Positions 10,933 to 12,867 of a stretch of DNA of 12,867 nt are shown piece after piece. This DNA comes from Anaerolineales bacterium UBA1429. GTDB lineage: Bacteria; Chloroflexota; Anaerolineae; UBA1429. The stretch is taken from the NCBI GenBank assembly GCA_002329325.1, contig DCTX01000066.1:39252-52118 (forward strand). Reading direction: 5' to 3'. The translations under genes were made by a program, and so were the position numbers. The notes below the pieces were generated by a model that saw nothing but the letters and a program-made list of their open reading frames with translations, had not been told where the DNA came from and did not search any database. Numbering within the stretch: position 1 is the stretch's first letter; the number at the start of each line of letters is the position of its first letter.

Positions 10933-12867
10933 ATGCACACGCGCTCGCAGCGCGCCCTGGGGGCGATCGAGGGATTGGGGCTGGCCGTGGTTCTGGGGGG
11001 CGCCGGCCTGCTCAGACTGGGCTGGGTCGGCGTGCACTCTTTTGGGTTCGACGAGGCGCGCATCAGCCTCCTGGCGCTGCAGATGGCGCGGGGCGGCCAG
11101 TTCGTCAGCGTCGGCATGCCCTCTTCAGCAGGCGTGCCCAACCCCCCGGCCTTCGTCTGGCTGATGTCCCTGGCTTACGCCCTCTCGCCCGATCCCCTGG
11201 TCGCCAGCCTGCTGATCGGCGCGCTGAACGTGCTGGCGACCCTGGGCGTCTGGTACCTGGCGCGGCGCGCCTGGGGCGGCTGGGCGGCGCTGGCGGCCGG
11301 CCTGCTGCTGGCCAGCTCGCCCTTTGCCGTGTTCTACTCGCGCAGCGTCTGGAGCCAGGACCTGATGGCGCCCCTGGCGGTGCTGTGGGCGCTGGTGGGT
11401 CTGGCCGGCGTGCGGCGGGGCAGCGGGCCGCTTCTGGCGCTGCATCTCTTCCTGGCGATGTTCACCTGGCAGGTGCACTATAGCGGCGTCGTCCTGTTGC
11501 CTGCCAGCCTCTGGCTGGTGGTGCGCTGCCGCCTCTGGCGGCGCTGGCCCTGGCTGCTGGCCGGGGGCGCCCTGGCGGCGTTGGCTCTGGCGCCCTTTGC
11601 CCACGCCCTGCTGAGCCAGGGGCGCGAGGCCCTGGCGGGCATGGGAGCCCTGGCATCGGAGGCGACATGGCCCAACCCGGATGCCGTCGTGCGCTGGGCC
11701 GAGGTGGGGGCCGGGGCCCATTGGGACTGGCTGCCCCTGGGCGAGGCCTGGCGCTGGCCGGAGGCCCTGGCCTGGGCCCAGCGGGTCGCCCAGGGCATCG
11801 CGGGAGGGCTGATCGCCCTGGGTCTGGTGGGCCTGATCGGGCGCGCCTGGCGCCGGCGCCGCGCCCCCCAGACCGATACCGAGATCCTCTCCGCATGGCT
11901 GCCGGCCTGGGCGCTGGCGACGCCGCTGGTCTTTGCGCTGACCGGCACGCCGGTCTACCATCAGTACCAGCTCGCGGCGCTGCCCGCCCTGCTGCTGGCC
12001 GCGGCGGCGACGGCGGCCCTCTTGCCGGAGCGTTGGCGCTGGCGCGGGCCCCTGGTGGCGGCGCTGGCGCTGGCCGTAGCCCTGCCCCAGGGCCTCTCGG
12101 CGGCCATGAGCCTGGCGGCCAACCGAGACCAGGTGCAGCCCGGCGGCCTGGGAACGCCCCTGGCCTATCCGCGGGCCGCCGCCCGCCTCTTGCGCGACGA
12201 GGGTCTGCCGGTGTACGTCCATGCGGCCAGCGATGACCCCGCGTATGACGCCGACGCGGCGGGCATGAGCGTCCTGTTGTGGGAACATCCCCACAGGCTG
12301 GTGAACGGCAATGCGGCGCTGCTGCTGCCCCCGGAGGGGGAGACGGCGGAACTCCTCTTCCTGTACCCCGACCTGCCCGCCGCAAGCCAGGCTCGCGCCC
12401 ATGCCGCCATCGTCGCCTCGCTCGAGCTGCCGCGCCGCCAGGGCGATCGCCCCTATCTGGCGGTCCGGGTCACGGGCGGCGCCCCGCGCGGGCTGCAGCC
12501 CAGCGAGCCCATCGCCCTGGAGAACGGCGCCGTGCTGCGCGGCTGGGACGCCCGGCGTGAGGGCGACGCCCTCACGCTGACGACCTGGTGGCAGATCGGC
12601 GAGGGGTTGCGGCCGGGGCGCTATCACCAGTTCAATCATCTGTATGTGGCGGGAGGGGAGACGCCCGCGCAGGTGTACGATGCGCCCCTCTCCTCGGCGA
12701 GCTGGCGCTCGGGCGACACGTTGATCACCTGGGCCACCTTCCGCCCGGAGGCGCCGGGGCCGTTTCACCTGGAGGTGGGCATGTACACCTACCCCGAGAT
12801 GGAGCGCGTCGGTTTCTCTGGGGGAGAGGGCAGTGCAACGACGGCGATCCGGCTCGGCCCAGTGGAG
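10933..12867 (+). CDS. GT39/ArnT-like membrane glycosyltransferase, 3' end outside window
   Basis: The frame is open from the ATG at 10933 to the window end, giving 645 residues without a stop. Such enzymes move a sugar from a polyprenyl-phosphate carrier to an acceptor on the outer side of the membrane. The first outer loop after helix one carries FGFDEARISLLAL with Asp40-Glu41, the expected catalytic acidic pair, then NPPAFVWLM, as in GT39/PMT relatives. FYSRSVWSQDLMAP is the usual next signature. About ten further membrane segments follow up to residue 400, then a soluble part whose end (HQFNHLYVAGGETP, SWRSGDTLITW, GPFHLEVGMYTYPEMERVGF) resembles the tail of the protein at the other window edge. 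AGAGAGAGGG gives a weak ribosome site; a TTG directly before the ATG is an alternative start. Donor and acceptor are unknown. It diverges from the UROD-like gene. Confidence 0.88.
   Translation, partial: MHTRSQRALGAIEGLGLAVVLGGAGLLRLGWVGVHSFGFDEARISLLALQMARGGQFVSVGMPSSAGVPNPPAFVWLMSLAYALSPDPLVASLLIGALNVLATLGVWYLARRAWGGWAALAAGLLLASSPFAVFYSRSVWSQDLMAPLAVLWALVGLAGVRRGSGPLLALHLFLAMFTWQVHYSGVVLLPASLWLVVRCRLWRRWPWLLAGGALAALALAPFAHALLSQGREALAGMGALASEATWPNPDAVVRWAEVGAGAHWDWLPLGEAWRWPEALAWAQRVAQGIAGGLIALGLVGLIGRAWRRRRAPQTDTEILSAWLPAWALATPLVFALTGTPVYHQYQLAALPALLLAAAATAALLPERWRWRGPLVAALALAVALPQGLSAAMSLAANRDQVQPGGLGTPLAYPRAAARLLRDEGLPVYVHAASDDPAYDADAAGMSVLLWEHPHRLVNGNAALLLPPEGETAELLFLYPDLPAASQARAHAAIVASLELPRRQGDRPYLAVRVTGGAPRGLQPSEPIALENGAVLRGWDARREGDALTLTTWWQIGEGLRPGRYHQFNHLYVAGGETPAQVYDAPLSSASWRSGDTLITWATFRPEAPGPFHLEVGMYTYPEMERVGFSGGEGSATTAIRLGPVE

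Noticed and set aside
11125..12768. 547-codon open frame antisense to the last glycosyltransferase gene
   Set aside because: The translation is low-complexity (Gln, Arg, Gly, Pro, His rich) and opposite a clear membrane protein; no ribosome site or motif supports it.
1..12867. CRISPR arrays, tRNA or rRNA genes, insertion sequences and phage attachment sites
   Set aside because: No regularly spaced repeats, cloverleaf sequences, transposase or integrase motifs were found by eye on either strand.

Overview
The window is about 12.9 kb of very GC-rich, densely coded bacterial DNA with ten protein genes, two of them cut by the window edges. I see no rRNA, tRNA, CRISPR array, transposase or phage gene. 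Several traits fit a Chloroflexota-type genome (Anaerolineae or Caldilineae relatives): large membrane glycosyltransferases with a C-terminal beta-rich domain, a long-form TspO-family protein, a uroporphyrinogen-decarboxylase-like protein beside sugar genes, and short GC-rich intergenic palindromes. This assignment is an inference from gene style and not a proof of taxonomy.

Layout: (1) 2-919 (+), the C-terminal end of a membrane glycosyltransferase-like protein. (2) 1032-2569 (+), a two-gene unit of a DegV/FakB-type fatty-acid-binding protein and a divergent PlsY-type acyltransferase. Stop and start overlap as ATGA, and a strong hairpin terminator follows at 2599-2634. (3) 4304-2717 (-), a two-gene unit of membrane proteins, a DUF1295/steroid-5-alpha-reductase-like enzyme followed by a long TspO/MBR-type protein. 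(4) 4305-4758, a 454-bp divergent regulatory region full of inverted repeats. (5) 4759-7149 (+), a cytoplasmic-looking BglX-type GH3 beta-glucosidase with an enlarged linker region. (6) 10662-7260 (-), a uroporphyrinogen-decarboxylase-like zinc protein, a SIS-domain sugar-phosphate isomerase/deaminase-like protein and a PfkB sugar kinase. The last two genes overlap by 20 nt. (7) 10663-10932, a divergent promoter region with a clear dyad between back-to-back -35 boxes and a foldable leader. (8) 10933-end (+), a second membrane glycosyltransferase, open at the window end.

How the genes may work together: the DegV-PlsY pair fits use of exogenous fatty acids, because FakB-type carriers present fatty acid for phosphorylation and PlsY consumes acyl-phosphate, although this PlsY has an altered first motif. 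The GH3, SIS and PfkB proteins could release a sugar from a beta-glycoside, then isomerise or deaminate its phosphate and phosphorylate it. No transporter or regulator lies in the window, so the substrate is unknown. The two edge glycosyltransferases look like related polyprenyl-phosphate-sugar-dependent membrane enzymes. No single unmistakably new system is visible. The most promising leads are the divergent PlsY fused by translation to DegV, the SIS protein lacking the usual terminal lysine together with its UROD-like neighbour, and the structured regulatory regions at 4421-4706 and 10736-10904.
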